This document shows, one piece after another, positions 1 through 9,710 of a DNA stretch of 64,000 nucleotides (the first letter of the stretch is position 1; each line of letters begins with the position of its first letter). The stretch is from JAYEIA01 sp964472505 (lineage in GTDB: Bacteria; Bacteroidota; Bacteroidia; Bacteroidales; JAADGE01), in assembly GCA_964472505.1 (NCBI GenBank), contig CAYYQW010000009.1, positions 16,046 to 80,045 on the forward strand, written 5' to 3'. The translations under genes and the position numbers were made by a program. The notes beneath the pieces are model-generated. The model was not told the origin of the DNA. It did not search any database and was given only the letters and a program-made list of their open reading frames with translations.

Positions 1-614
1 TAATAGCCGTTGTCGCCCAAATCCGAATTCGGTGTCAGGCTGATTGGTGTTTGGCTGCTTTCTGTATATGCCTTAATGGTCGGGCGTTCGCCGGTTTCGT
101 TGTAAAGGTTAATGTCGCCGTAGAGACCTCCGCTTACGCCTTGCGTGATGTCAGCTACCATTAAAGGGTTGTATTTTTTCTTAAAATCGACCGTTTCGCT
201 GAATACATTGTCGCCTATGGTTATGGTTACTTTATCACCGTCGGGGTTTACTTTCAGCCGTTTTTTTTCGATATTGGTTTCGGCGGCTACATAAAAGTTG
301 TAGTCGAGCTTTTGTACATTGTACACATCTCTTCCGGATGTCAGTTCATCGTTCCAATAGTTCAATTCTTTCGAATAACCTTCCGGATCGGCTCCGGATG
401 TGTATGTTACCGCAACTTTATCTCCGCTTAATGAACCGGGGCTAAGATTGGCTACATAGCGTATTTCGTTATTAACAGCCGTAAGAACACCGTCTTCGTC
501 GTCAAGTAGTAGATCCATATAGGAGTTTTCCAAATCTACGGCATCTTTTTTACAAGCCGGCAGAACTGCAGCTGCGGCAAAGAGAATGATAAATACTTTA
601 ATTAAATGTTTCAT
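1..614 (-). CDS. Putative lipoprotein, C-terminus cut by window edge
   Basis: The ATG at 612-614 (minus strand) opens a reading frame that runs off the left edge. It begins MKHLIKVFIILFAAAAVLPAC: a lysine, a hydrophobic stretch and an LPAC lipobox, so the product should be lipidated at Cys-21 and exported. The visible mature part (about 184 residues) is acidic at its start (LLLDDEDG) and then looks like beta-rich extracellular sequence. I recognise no family. Such leads are common among Bacteroidota surface lipoproteins. The gene is divergent from the crotonase gene, with a 295-bp spacer between them. The frame and signal are seen; lipidation is inferred from the motif. Confidence 0.75.
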   Translation of the reverse strand, partial: MKHLIKVFIILFAAAAVLPACKKDAVDLENSYMDLLLDDEDGVLTAVNNEIRYVANLSPGSLSGDKVAVTYTSGADPEGYSKELNYWNDELTSGRDVYNVQKLDYNFYVAAETNIEKKRLKVNPDGDKVTITIGDNVFSETVDFKKKYNPLMVADITQGVSGGLYGDINLYNETGERPTIKAYTESSQTPISLTPNSDLGDNGY

Positions 615-909
615 GTTGATATAATTTTAAGATTCGTATAAATTACGTTTTATATATATAGTTGCAAAGCATTGTTTATTTTGAAAATATTATTTTGTAA
701 TTAAGTGTTTTTTTATGAGTTCCCTGTTATAATTTCATTATACGGCAATTTGCACATTTTGTTTTGTTCAAAGCAATAAATATTTCAGCAGTTATTTTGG
801 ACGGTATTTAAAGCTTGAATATCATTTGTTTTTAATTTAGGTTATTTTTTAGAAAATCCATATTTTTACGATTGTCAAATATTTTAGAAAATTAATAAAA
901 CATATATTT
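615..909. other. AT-rich divergent intergenic region
   Basis: This 295-bp spacer separates two divergently transcribed genes and should hold both promoters. It is rich in A and T runs. On the plus strand there are only imperfect -7 boxes (TATTTTTA near 855, TATATTTA just before the start codon at 910). On the minus strand ATGCTTTG near 668-675 differs from TAnnTTTG in its first two bases. I see no RNA gene or repeat. Confidence 0.4.
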
Positions 910-1689
910 ATGGACTATAAAACTATTGAAACACAAATTAAAGACGGTATTTTACAGCTTAGCCTCAACCGCCCCAAGCAACTAAATGCCCTGAACAAGC
1001 AGTTTTTTAGAGAGCTGGAGCAAGTAATGAAAGAGGTTGTAAAAAATGACGGTGTTCGAGTGGTGATTATCACCGGAAACGGAGATAAAGCTTTTGCTGC
1101 GGGTGCTGATATTAAGGAATTTGCCGATTTTGGCGTGTCGGAAGGAAAAGAACTCGCCGGCAACGGGCATAAAATTTTTAAAATGTTGGAAGAATCCAAT
1201 AAACCCATCATTGCTGCCGTAAACGGTTTTGCTCTCGGCGGCGGATTGGAATTGGCTATGGCCTGTCATCTGCGCACGGCATCGGACAATGCACGTTTTG
1301 GCCAACCGGAAGTCAGCCTCGGCCTTACGCCCGGATATGCCGGCACGCAGCGCCTGACACAGCTTGTAGGCAAAGGCAGAGCACTGGAAATGCTCATGAC
1401 CGGAGACATGATTGATGCCAAAACTGCTCTGAACTTGGGTTTGGTGAATCTTACCGCAAATGCTGATGAGCTTATGGAAAAAACCTACGAACTTGCCCGA
1501 AAAATTATGAAACAATCGCCCATGGCAGTGGCAGGGGTTATAAATTCAGTGAATGCTTATTTTGATAAAGATACCGACGGGTTTAAAACCGAAACCGACG
1601 AATTTGGAAAATGTTTCGGAACCGAAGATTTTAAAGAAGGCACGGCCGCTTTTCTGGAACGAAGAAAACCCAATTTTCCGGGAAAATAA
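910..1689 (+). CDS. Enoyl-CoA hydratase/isomerase family (crotonase)
   Basis: This 259-residue protein is a full-length crotonase-fold enzyme, probably a short-chain enoyl-CoA (3-hydroxybutyryl-CoA) dehydratase acting in the cytoplasm. It has the oxyanion-hole segment AFAAGADIKEFA near residues 61-72 and the signature NGFALGGGLELAMACHLR near residues 105-122, with the first catalytic Glu in GGLELA. The second catalytic Glu lies in FGQPEVSLGLTPGYAGTQRL. Both glutamates argue for a true hydratase. It stands alone, with no thiolase or dehydrogenase beside it, so the substrate chain length cannot be assigned. Crt, PaaF and FadB-like hydratases are alternatives. A Rho-independent terminator follows at once. 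Confidence 0.9.
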   Translation: MDYKTIETQIKDGILQLSLNRPKQLNALNKQFFRELEQVMKEVVKNDGVRVVIITGNGDKAFAAGADIKEFADFGVSEGKELAGNGHKIFKMLEESNKPIIAAVNGFALGGGLELAMACHLRTASDNARFGQPEVSLGLTPGYAGTQRLTQLVGKGRALEMLMTGDMIDAKTALNLGLVNLTANADELMEKTYELARKIMKQSPMAVAGVINSVNAYFDKDTDGFKTETDEFGKCFGTEDFKEGTAAFLERRKPNFPGK

Positions 1690-1714
1690 ATACCGTTTTC
1701 AGATATCACTTAAG

Positions 1715-1751
1715 AACTGTCTTCTGTTGAGGAAGGCAGTTTTTTATTTTA
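1715..1751 (+). terminator. Intrinsic terminator after crotonase gene
   Basis: AACTGTCTT pairs with AAGGCAGTT (one G-T pair) around a short CTGTTGAGG loop, followed by TTTTTATTTT. It lies 26 bases after the crotonase stop codon. Confidence 0.8.
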
Positions 1752-1786
1752 CTCTTTAAACAGTCAGACCTTTGAAACCTGAAGGC

Positions 1787-2083
1787 TCATAAGAGCAGTT
1801 TCCAAATATAATTAATAACAACCGCCGCAACCGAAAGGCGGAATGCCCAATGCATAATAAGCTCACCGTTCTTAATACGGAATAGGAGATGAACAATAAA
1901 GAAAGCAAAAAGAAACAATAAAAAAGGCAGGGGCGGGTAAGTCTCAATACTTTCCCACAGACGGCCGCGCAGAAGCAATACAAATGCCGTTTGAAATCCG
2001 CATCCCGGACATTCATAACCAAAGTTTTCCTTAAAAAAACATGGCAGTTCTAATTGTTCAAAAAAATCGGCCGTTTCATTCAT
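1787..2083 (-). CDS. DUF2752 family membrane protein
   Basis: This 98-residue protein carries CPGCG at residues 26-30 (YECPGCGFQTAFVLLLRG), the hallmark of DUF2752, followed by two hydrophobic helices (about 53-70 and 77-97). The function of the family is unknown; the paired cysteines next to membrane helices suggest metal or redox chemistry at the membrane, which is inference. A longer-looking minus frame that overlaps it lacks the motif, which decided the frame. The gene is single and lies between two plus-strand genes. Confidence 0.8.
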   Translation of the reverse strand: MNETADFFEQLELPCFFKENFGYECPGCGFQTAFVLLLRGRLWESIETYPPLPFLLFLFAFFIVHLLFRIKNGELIMHWAFRLSVAAVVINYIWKLLL

Positions 2084-2217
2084 AGAATCTTAAATTGAGC
2101 TGAGACAAGTTCTAAAATTAAGCTTTTTGCTTTTCTCTTTACAAAAATCCAATAAAAATTTGCATCTTGCAAAAGGAATATGCATTTTTACCATACAATT
2201 ATAAAATACCCCTTACA

Positions 2218-5200
2218 ATGAGCCAACTACATGCTGCATATTTGTTTGATTCGGTGAAAGAACAATTTGAAGAAAAACATTTTCAAGATTATATTTTACC
2301 GCTGATTAAACATCTGTCCTGCTTTGAAGCCGACAGTAAAAATTCTTTGAAAGCCAAAAACGTGCATGCGCAAACAGCGGTTTTGCATAATATTATAACT
2401 GCCGGCCGGCCGGCAAAGGCTTCTATTTATATTGAAGAGTTATTCTCGGTTTTCTTAAAACGTACCGAAAGGGATAACATAGACCCGAAAATAAAATTTT
2501 CTTTTGCGGAAGCGGATTTGCTCAAGGAGCTTGAGGCGGCATTCTACGCTGTTGACTCGCGGGCAGAAATTAAACGCAGCAAAGCAAATGACGATAAAGA
2601 AGCATTCAATCAACGAGTTATACAAGAGCTTACCGAGAAACGGACACACAAAGCTATATCGCATTTTTTTGTAAAGAATAAGGATGCCTTTAAGCGAATT
2701 ATACCGGATGATAACTTGCATACGCTCTCACGAGATGAGGCTGAAATTGCTGAAATAATTCCCGATTTTATTATTGATCTCCCGGCCGAATACCGCGGAA
2801 CTAAAGGAATGATTATTGAAACCGATCCGGAAGTTGGTGCTGCCGGGCTTGATTATTTGGGAATTGAGAAAAAGCGTGCTTTGGCCGAAAAGTTTAAATA
2901 TAAATACCTCTATGTGAAAAACGGGCAAATTCAGGACTCATTGCCTGATTTTGAGAGCTTTACTTTCAATGAGTATTTTGATAAAATAAAGAAAAATTAC
3001 GATCTGCCTCTTTACGGAAAAACCTCCGGAAAAGATGCTTTACAGTACGCACTGAGCCCCATAGCCGTGGCACGTATCCAAAAAGTAGTTTGCGAAGCAA
3101 TTTTTGCCGAACAACTCAAGCCGGAAGCCAAACGCTGGAAAATAGGCGTAATTGAGCGAGACGTTCCGGCTGCATATGCGGCTTTTGAAGACCTGAAAAA
3201 ACAGTACAATTACATTTGTAACATACAGGGCGTTTCCAAACAGTTTCCGGATGTGGATTTGGATATTTATACCACGCCCGAATTTTCCGACTCCAAAATG
3301 CACAAAGCCTGCAAACACCAAACGGTGCAGATAGATGAGTTTGATTCAAAAAAAGATTATGATTTGTTGATTGACCTGGCAGTGCTTCAGACCAAAGAAA
3401 CCGCAACAAATATTCCGCGAACTGCTTCAGCCAACACGATAAAAATTCGCTCTTGTCGGTATATTAGCAGCAGACATCGTTTTTATTTTGGTAAGAATCT
3501 GAATCTTTTCGATACGGAGGGAGCAATAGAAAAATCTCGCGAAGAGGCCATTACCGCAATTTTACAAAATATTTTTCGCATACCCTCTGTAAGTCCGCAA
3601 GATATGCACAGAATATTCAGTACACTTTGTGCCGAAGATACCATTTTGTTGCAATCGCCCGGAAAAACTCAGTATATATCCGAAATCTTTTTCAGTTTAT
3701 TCAGAGCCGGAACCACTGTAATGGTATGCCCCAATAATATAAGCCTTCTGGAACGTTTCGATAAAATCAGAGGCCTTGATATAGATGCTTGCTTTTATTT
3801 GAACAGTATTCGTCATCGCATAAAAGATAAAAAGAAAGCAGCACAACGGGTTATTGAGCATGAATCACTTATTCTGCTCACAACTGCAGAATACATTCGC
3901 ACGCCCTTTTTTGGGAAAACCATTGAGGACATGAAAGCGAACGGAATTAATTTTTCCGGCCTTTTTATTGATGGAATAACAGCCCTTTCGGAATACAGCT
4001 CCGATTTCAACCCCTTGTACAAAGGTATTGCAGATTATTCACGTCAATTGTTAAAAGTAAAAGGTTTCGGGTTGCCCGTATTTGCTTTGGGGCATCATGC
4101 AGATTATGCCGTTATTGAAGACATTAAGGCTGATACCGGAATAAACAGCCTAATCAGCCGCCCGGTTGATGTTCATAAATTTGATGTGAATATTATTGAA
4201 ACAAAAATCACCGGAATCAGTGATTCTGATATTATTCTGCGCAAAGCATTTAAAAACAAACAGGAAGCGCTTTCAGAACTACTAACGGAAATACCCGAAG
4301 ACGATAAAATATTAATATTGTATCCCTTCAGAAGCTCTAAGGGCGGACAATATTCTCAAAATTTAACGGAATCAACTGCTCAATACGATGAAACAGTCAG
4401 AGGCCGGACTTACGGTGTTTTTAATGAGAGTAGTATGTTTGAACGCGAACGTTTCAATACCGAAGATTACTTGGAGTCAAAGAAAAGTTTTGACGGTTTT
4501 GTAAACGGGAGTATTAAAATATTGGCAGCTACCGAGCAAATTATTTATACTTCAAAAATTCCGGAATTAAAACGCATTATTTTGTTTAATATGGCTGAAT
4601 CTCCGGAAAGCTTATATCAGATTGCGGGTTTGTTTGGAGGGAAATCAAGAGAGAATACCTTATACATTCTGCAAGATAATTCCGATTTGGTTACCAAAGA
4701 ATTATCCGATGCGGCTACGGCCGACGGCAAACAGGAAAGTATGGAAGAATTTGCCGGAACCGATCCGGATACTTTCGTGCGCGGGCAATCGGTGAAATTA
4801 AGATTTCCGGGAAGGAAATCTGATTTGTATGTCTCTCGCGAATTGTTGCAAAGTATTGAAATACCTGAAACCGAACCGCGCCGAGAGCTGAAAAATGCCA
4901 TTGCTCTTGAGTTTGAAATCCAAACGGAATTATATGCCGCTCCTGAAGACAGCCCCAAAAGAATATATGCCGGAAAGGATAATAAAATTATCGGCTATTA
5001 TGATTTTGCCAATGAAATTTTTAATACCGATAACTCTGCTTTCAGTGAGCAATATGCCTTACGGATACTTCACTTCATTAAAGAACGTGCCGGAAAACAC
5101 AAAGGGGGCAGCAATGAATTTTTGAAAAATTTTACACGTAAAAGAGCCTCGCACCAAATAGACGGTATTGAAAAACATTTTGCAAACAATAAAAACGGAG

Positions 5201-6288
5201 AAAGCCAACGCATAAGCTTTTATTTGCACAACAATGCAATTAAGCATGCCGATGAATTGACTAAACGTTATGCCAATTACAGTTTTGAAGAAGAAGCGCT
5301 TCGCTTTACTTTTGAGACTTCAAAGTCCGAAAAAGAGTTTATTCGCCGTTTAAATCAAAAAGCCGATTTGAACCATGTGGATCAGGACATCGATTTGCCT
5401 TCGGAGCTCAAGAAGCTTTTTACGGCTTATCGCGATGCGGCTAAAACCTTAGTAAGCTTGGGACGATTAACGGATATGGGGCTGATTGATGCTTATGATA
5501 CCGATTTGAATAACGGGCGTGTTTCAATTGTGTTTGCCAAGCGCTCCGACACGTATTATAAAGAACGATTAAAAGTAATTTTAACCAAATATCTCGCTGC
5601 CGAAAAAGCCGACGAAATACTAAATGATTTGGACAGTTATTCAGGAGACAATATGATTAGCAAAGTTTTGAATTTTTTGATAAATTTTACTTACGATGAG
5701 ATTCGCGAAGTGCACATCAGCCAAATTGAAAGCATGACCGACTGGGTGAAAACCCTCTCGCAAATTGAAACGCCCGAAATTCGACAAGCCGAAATTAAGA
5801 ACTTCTTTCATGCCGTGTTTGTGGCTAAATACCTAAATTCAACCGACCCAAGCAGCTTAATTAGCGAAACCGAAAATTTTGACGAAGGTTCGTTCCAAAC
5901 GGTTATGGCTTTTATTTACAAAGCGGAATATCTAAAAAATAATATAGAGCATCTGTATTTATCAACGGATAAAGCACAAAAAGTACACGATGATAATTAT
6001 ATTGTATTGCTTTTAAATGCGTTTGCGCGTTTCAGAAAATTCGGAAACAGCGATGATTTTGATACGGCATTCCGTCGGCTCTACTTGGGTTTTGAGGCTA
6101 TGGAAGCGCATGAAGCCGTTGCTTATGAAGAAAGCCTGAGAAGACGTGAGTTATTTTTGGAAATTTTATATAAATATAACAGTGATTTGCAATCACAGAT
6201 TGACCCGTTGATTTACCTGAAAACGCATACTCAAAAATTGGTTGATTTCAATGCTAAATTTTTGAAAGGAATGAAAAGCGTTGGTTAG
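2218..6288 (+). CDS. Degenerate RecQ-like superfamily 2 helicase-related protein
   Basis: This very large soluble protein (1356 residues from the ATG at 2218; a TTG at 2167 would add 17) has a layout like a RecQ-type helicase embedded in a long polypeptide. At residues 480-484 SPGKT replaces the usual GSGKS Walker A loop. LLERFDKIRGL and ACFYLNS follow in the order seen in RecQ (ISLM..Q, aFLNSS). At 585 FIDGITALSEYSSDFNPLY aligns with the RecQ consensus VDEAHCISEWGHDFRP, but DEAH has become DGIT and SEWGHDF has become SEYSSDF. The N-terminal third holds PDFIIDLP...GMIIETD, resembling a PD-(D/E)xK nuclease core with the lysine lost. The alignments are made by eye. ATP hydrolysis looks unlikely; a structural or DNA-binding role is an inference. 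Confidence 0.7.
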   Translation: MSQLHAAYLFDSVKEQFEEKHFQDYILPLIKHLSCFEADSKNSLKAKNVHAQTAVLHNIITAGRPAKASIYIEELFSVFLKRTERDNIDPKIKFSFAEADLLKELEAAFYAVDSRAEIKRSKANDDKEAFNQRVIQELTEKRTHKAISHFFVKNKDAFKRIIPDDNLHTLSRDEAEIAEIIPDFIIDLPAEYRGTKGMIIETDPEVGAAGLDYLGIEKKRALAEKFKYKYLYVKNGQIQDSLPDFESFTFNEYFDKIKKNYDLPLYGKTSGKDALQYALSPIAVARIQKVVCEAIFAEQLKPEAKRWKIGVIERDVPAAYAAFEDLKKQYNYICNIQGVSKQFPDVDLDIYTTPEFSDSKMHKACKHQTVQIDEFDSKKDYDLLIDLAVLQTKETATNIPRTASANTIKIRSCRYISSRHRFYFGKNLNLFDTEGAIEKSREEAITAILQNIFRIPSVSPQDMHRIFSTLCAEDTILLQSPGKTQYISEIFFSLFRAGTTVMVCPNNISLLERFDKIRGLDIDACFYLNSIRHRIKDKKKAAQRVIEHESLILLTTAEYIRTPFFGKTIEDMKANGINFSGLFIDGITALSEYSSDFNPLYKGIADYSRQLLKVKGFGLPVFALGHHADYAVIEDIKADTGINSLISRPVDVHKFDVNIIETKITGISDSDIILRKAFKNKQEALSELLTEIPEDDKILILYPFRSSKGGQYSQNLTESTAQYDETVRGRTYGVFNESSMFERERFNTEDYLESKKSFDGFVNGSIKILAATEQIIYTSKIPELKRIILFNMAESPESLYQIAGLFGGKSRENTLYILQDNSDLVTKELSDAATADGKQESMEEFAGTDPDTFVRGQSVKLRFPGRKSDLYVSRELLQSIEIPETEPRRELKNAIALEFEIQTELYAAPEDSPKRIYAGKDNKIIGYYDFANEIFNTDNSAFSEQYALRILHFIKERAGKHKGGSNEFLKNFTRKRASHQIDGIEKHFANNKNGESQRISFYLHNNAIKHADELTKRYANYSFEEEALRFTFETSKSEKEFIRRLNQKADLNHVDQDIDLPSELKKLFTAYRDAAKTLVSLGRLTDMGLIDAYDTDLNNGRVSIVFAKRSDTYYKERLKVILTKYLAAEKADEILNDLDSYSGDNMISKVLNFLINFTYDEIREVHISQIESMTDWVKTLSQIETPEIRQAEIKNFFHAVFVAKYLNSTDPSSLISETENFDEGSFQTVMAFIYKAEYLKNNIEHLYLSTDKAQKVHDDNYIVLLLNAFARFRKFGNSDDFDTAFRRLYLGFEAMEAHEAVAYEESLRRRELFLEILYKYNSDLQSQIDPLIYLKTHTQKLVDFNAKFLKGMKSVG

Positions 6289-6525
6289 AAAGAATCAGAT
6301 AAAAGCAAGCAAGATGCTTCCGGAGCTCGAAAGAGATGCCGGAAGACCTGCCGGCGTCTCCGTCCCGGCAGCTTCTGCATTTTAATAATATTGTGTAAAA
6401 AAAATATAATCAGGTCAAAATTAGCAAGTAAATTAAGGCTTTAGCCCAAAATAACAGGTCTCGTCTTGATTTTCAAATGTATGTGTTGTCAATGCAACTA
6501 ATTTAAAAACAGTGAGTTTTCTTGA

Positions 6526-7002
6526 TTATATCTCTCCGGCTTTCAGCTTAAAGATTCGTTCGGATATATCGGCTTTAATACTATCCTCAAAAGCTGCAAG
6601 CAGGCGTTTTTCATCTTCACGACTTAATTCCTTTTGACGGCTTCGTTCTTTTTTCAGAAACAAGTGTTCACACAAAGGAGCTACATTCGGAAAAAATCCC
6701 TTTTTATAATCTACCTCAATGGATTTGCCCTGAGCCGCATTGATTTGTGAAATTACGGTTTCAATTTGCGGTTTTAAAAGTTCCGTACTTTCTTTTGCAA
6801 GCGCATCTTTGTCTAAGTCAAAATCATTTTTTTTAATAATATGCTCATCAATTCTTTTTGAGATGAATGCTTCGTAGCGTTTGTCGGTTTTTTTTAGTAA
6901 ATCGGCAATACGTTTCCCCGATACTTTATTTACCCGCCTGTTGAGCAGCATCACAATCAGAAAAACAACCAGTAAAATAAGTATAAAAGACCAAATGCGC
7001 AT
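6526..7002 (-). CDS. Single-pass membrane protein of unknown function
   Basis: This 158-residue protein starts with a clear transmembrane helix (residues 4-21, WSFILILLVVFLIVMLLN) followed by RR and a long, highly charged region predicted to be helical (many K, E and D; SREDEKRLLAAFEDSIKADISERIF). The helix has no cleavage-like motif, so the protein is probably an N-terminally anchored inner-membrane protein with a cytoplasmic helical domain. I do not recognise a family. It lies 105 bases upstream of the paralogous pair at 7086-9710 and on the same strand, but nothing else links them. Confidence 0.65.
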   Translation of the reverse strand: MRIWSFILILLVVFLIVMLLNRRVNKVSGKRIADLLKKTDKRYEAFISKRIDEHIIKKNDFDLDKDALAKESTELLKPQIETVISQINAAQGKSIEVDYKKGFFPNVAPLCEHLFLKKERSRQKELSREDEKRLLAAFEDSIKADISERIFKLKAGEI

Positions 7003-7085
7003 ATCGCTGTGTTTTAGTTTTTGCTAAAATACAAATTTTTTAGAAACTACCTTTATACTAAAGCCTCAAACTTTCCGATTTGCTG

Positions 7086-8354
7086 TTAAATATGTATTGA
7101 TAAACCCAAATTAAGAGACAAATCAAAAGCATGGGTTTTTATAGAGTCGATAATTATATTTTCGGATTGGTTGAAACTGAAATTTAAGTCGGGGTACTTT
7201 CCTCCAAAAAAGATGTTGGATGAAATGCCGGCGGTTATTGAAACATGCGGCGCAATATAATAATCGGCCGAGCTATTGATATTCATTCCGTATAATCGGT
7301 GATGCAAGTCGTTCAAAGTAAGGTATGTTTCAGAATTAAGTGAATATTGGCTGTCAAATCTAAGAAAAGCGGCCGCTGCACCTATTCCGGCGCTGTATTC
7401 AAAGCGATTCTGAAATATCCGCTTTACGGTTTTGAAATGATAATCTGCTCCGGCAGCCACTTGAAAACTCTTGTACCAAAATGCCATTCGGTGCCCACTG
7501 CTGTTATAGTCTGAAAAAGAGAAGCCCTGCATACCCGGAAAACTAATAAACGGACGAATTTTATTGTTCAGATTAAATTTTATTTTCATACTCAGCTTGC
7601 TGCCGGTCAGGTCTTTACTAAAATCATCAGTAAAACCGTAGTTTGGAGCTTCCGTAATTTGTTGTGAAAAATTTAGGTAATTAAGCCCGGTGTTAATGTT
7701 AAAGTGAAAAGGCAGGCTGCTTTGCGGTGATTTGTCAATTTTTGGTTTTTCCAAGCTCCATAAAGCCTGTTCGTTTGGTTTTGCCTGTAGTTTTATGGCC
7801 GAATCGGGTTTTTGCCTTACTATACCGTTTTGGCTGATGTACGGAACGAGTTTGTGATATTCTTTTTCTTCGCCTTTAGTTATGTATTCAATATCCGTTT
7901 GCGGAATATTGGCAGCAGCGGTAATCAAAGCCGCCGGCGTACCGGTGATTGTGGTTAATATCAAAAGCATGGCTCCCGGGCCAATCATTATGGCGCTGCC
8001 TTTAGAATATTCATTTATTATTACAACGGTGTATAGACCGGCCGACACTGCCATGGCATTGCCAAAGCGCCTTCCGAAAGTATGAGTTTTGCGAATACGT
8101 ATTTTTATAAGCTGATCTGCTTGAATTTTAAGTAGTTCCGATTTCTTGTTCATAAGCGGAAGAACAACTATTGAGCTACTGTCGGCATATACTAAGCGGC
8201 CTTTGTGCAATTTTCCGGCTACATCCGTAATTTCTGTCCTTACCGCATACTGTAATGCTTTTTCGTTTATGGTATCACTTGATTTTTGAGCTTGAATGGT
8301 ACCGGTTAACAGCATTAAAACAGCCATAAGAAACACGTAATTTTGTTTTGTCAT
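7086..8354 (-). CDS. Envelope protein of a tandem paralogous pair (copy 2)
   Basis: The start is placed at the ATG at 8354 because it gives a proper signal peptide (MTKQNYVFLMAVLMLLTGTI then QAQ); an upstream in-frame start would bury it. The mature protein has three parts. Residues 25-80 hold a compact beta segment (GKLHKGRLVYADSSSIVVL). Residues about 85-145 are hydrophobic and Gly/Ala-rich and could cross a membrane. From about 210 on there are alternating aromatic/polar strands ending LNLGLSIHI, typical of an outer-membrane beta-barrel. The neighbour at 8436 shares all three parts in order. No family is recognised. Confidence 0.75.
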   Translation of the reverse strand: MTKQNYVFLMAVLMLLTGTIQAQKSSDTINEKALQYAVRTEITDVAGKLHKGRLVYADSSSIVVLPLMNKKSELLKIQADQLIKIRIRKTHTFGRRFGNAMAVSAGLYTVVIINEYSKGSAIMIGPGAMLLILTTITGTPAALITAAANIPQTDIEYITKGEEKEYHKLVPYISQNGIVRQKPDSAIKLQAKPNEQALWSLEKPKIDKSPQSSLPFHFNINTGLNYLNFSQQITEAPNYGFTDDFSKDLTGSKLSMKIKFNLNNKIRPFISFPGMQGFSFSDYNSSGHRMAFWYKSFQVAAGADYHFKTVKRIFQNRFEYSAGIGAAAAFLRFDSQYSLNSETYLTLNDLHHRLYGMNINSSADYYIAPHVSITAGISSNIFFGGKYPDLNFSFNQSENIIIDSIKTHAFDLSLNLGLSIHI

Positions 8355-8435
8355 AATGCCTTTTTGAGTTATTCTGTTTGAGATAAAAGCTCCAAAAGAA
8401 AATAATCGCTGAATATACAAAAATAGTAAACCCGG

Positions 8436-9710
8436 CTAAATATGAATTGTTATGCCTAAATTAAGAGCTAAATGAAAAGTGCCGGTGTTTAATGAGTTAA
8501 TGATTATATCATCGGAGTCTGTGAACTCATAATTTAAGTTTTGAAAAGTGTCTTCCATAAAAATACTTGATGAAACACCGGCGTCTATTGATACATGCGG
8601 AGCAATATAATAACCGGCAGCGGCATTGAAGTACAAGCCGTATAGCTCGTGTTCCAGCTTGTTTAAAGTACTGTATTCTTCCATATTATAGGCATACCAA
8701 GTGTTAAACTTCAAGAGATTACCTGCGAGACCCATTCCGGCGCTGTACTCAAAATGACTCCGGAACATTCGGTTTACGGTTTTGAAATGGTAGTCTGCTC
8801 CGACAGCCAATTGATGACTGTCGTACCAAAAAACCATTTCGTGTCCGCTGCTGTTGTTTTGCTCGACAGTAAAACTGTTTTTCCCGGGAAAACAAATGAA
8901 GGGACGAATCTTATTAGTAAGATTGAATGACAGCTTCATGCTGAGATTAACTTCGGACCTAATGTGTTTAAACTTATCGGTAAAGCCGTAGTTTGGTGCT
9001 TCCGTAATTTGCTGTGAAAAATCCAAATAACTAAGACCCGAGCTGATATTTAGATGAAAGGGCAGGCTGCTTTGCGGAGATTTATCAATTATGGGCTTTT
9101 GTAAGTCTCTTAAAGCTTGGTCATTTGGCTTTATCTGCAGCTCTGTGGCTGAGTCCGGTTCTTGACTCAGTACTCCGTTTTGGCTGATGTATGGTACGAC
9201 CTTATGATATTCTGAGGCTTTCCCTTCCGTGATATACTTAATATTTGTTCTTGGAATAGTGGCAGTGGCAATAGCGAAAGCAGTAGGTGCTCCATAGGCT
9301 GATTGAACCATAACTAAAGCTCCACCCGGGCCAATCATTGAAACTTCGGTATTGGTGGCATAAACATAAGCTACTATTATGGCGGCAATTCCGGCAGTGA
9401 GCGCCATGGCATTACCTAAGCGTTTTCCGTAAATTTGTTTTTCCTTAAGATGGATTTTTATAATCTGATCCGCTTGTATTTTAAGCAATTCCGCTTCTTT
9501 TTCTTTATCAGAAAGCAAGAATATTGAGCTGCTGTCGGCATACACAAGGCTTCCGGAGTGAAGATTCCCGGATGCATCAATAATTTCGGTCTTTACCGCC
9601 TGTTTCAATAGCTTGTTATTTATGGTATCGCTCAAGTTTTGAGCTTTGATTGCCGGATTTAAAAAGAACAGAATTGTCAGAACCGAGAAAATTTGTTTTG
9701 AAATACACAT
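8436..9710 (-). CDS. Envelope protein of a tandem paralogous pair (copy 1)
   Basis: This 424-residue protein has a signal peptide (MCISKQIFSVLTILFFLNPAIKAQ) and is collinear with the gene just downstream. Shared blocks include LVYADSSSI, ELLKIQADQ, YHKVVPYISQNG versus YHKLVPYISQNG, SPQSSLPFHLNI and QITEAPNYGFTD, and the ends match (LNLGITIHI). The C-terminal half looks like an outer-membrane beta-barrel and the middle has a hydrophobic Gly/Ala-rich stretch with PGGA. The two genes lie about 80 bases apart on the same strand and are probably co-transcribed products of a tandem duplication. No enzyme motif is visible; the role is unknown. Confidence 0.75.
   Translation of the reverse strand: MCISKQIFSVLTILFFLNPAIKAQNLSDTINNKLLKQAVKTEIIDASGNLHSGSLVYADSSSIFLLSDKEKEAELLKIQADQIIKIHLKEKQIYGKRLGNAMALTAGIAAIIVAYVYATNTEVSMIGPGGALVMVQSAYGAPTAFAIATATIPRTNIKYITEGKASEYHKVVPYISQNGVLSQEPDSATELQIKPNDQALRDLQKPIIDKSPQSSLPFHLNISSGLSYLDFSQQITEAPNYGFTDKFKHIRSEVNLSMKLSFNLTNKIRPFICFPGKNSFTVEQNNSSGHEMVFWYDSHQLAVGADYHFKTVNRMFRSHFEYSAGMGLAGNLLKFNTWYAYNMEEYSTLNKLEHELYGLYFNAAAGYYIAPHVSIDAGVSSSIFMEDTFQNLNYEFTDSDDIIINSLNTGTFHLALNLGITIHI

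Noticed and set aside
982..1515. 177-residue minus-strand frame
   Set aside because: It is fully antisense to the crotonase gene, whose catalytic motifs are intact.
1756..2022. 88-residue minus-strand frame overlapping the DUF2752 gene
   Set aside because: It is in another frame and lacks the CPGCG motif that identifies the real gene.
6289..6525. GC-richer patch (near 6310-6380) with CCGGAAGACC and GCCGGCG words
   Set aside because: Some short self-complementary words, but no consistent hairpin with a T-run and no copy elsewhere in the window.
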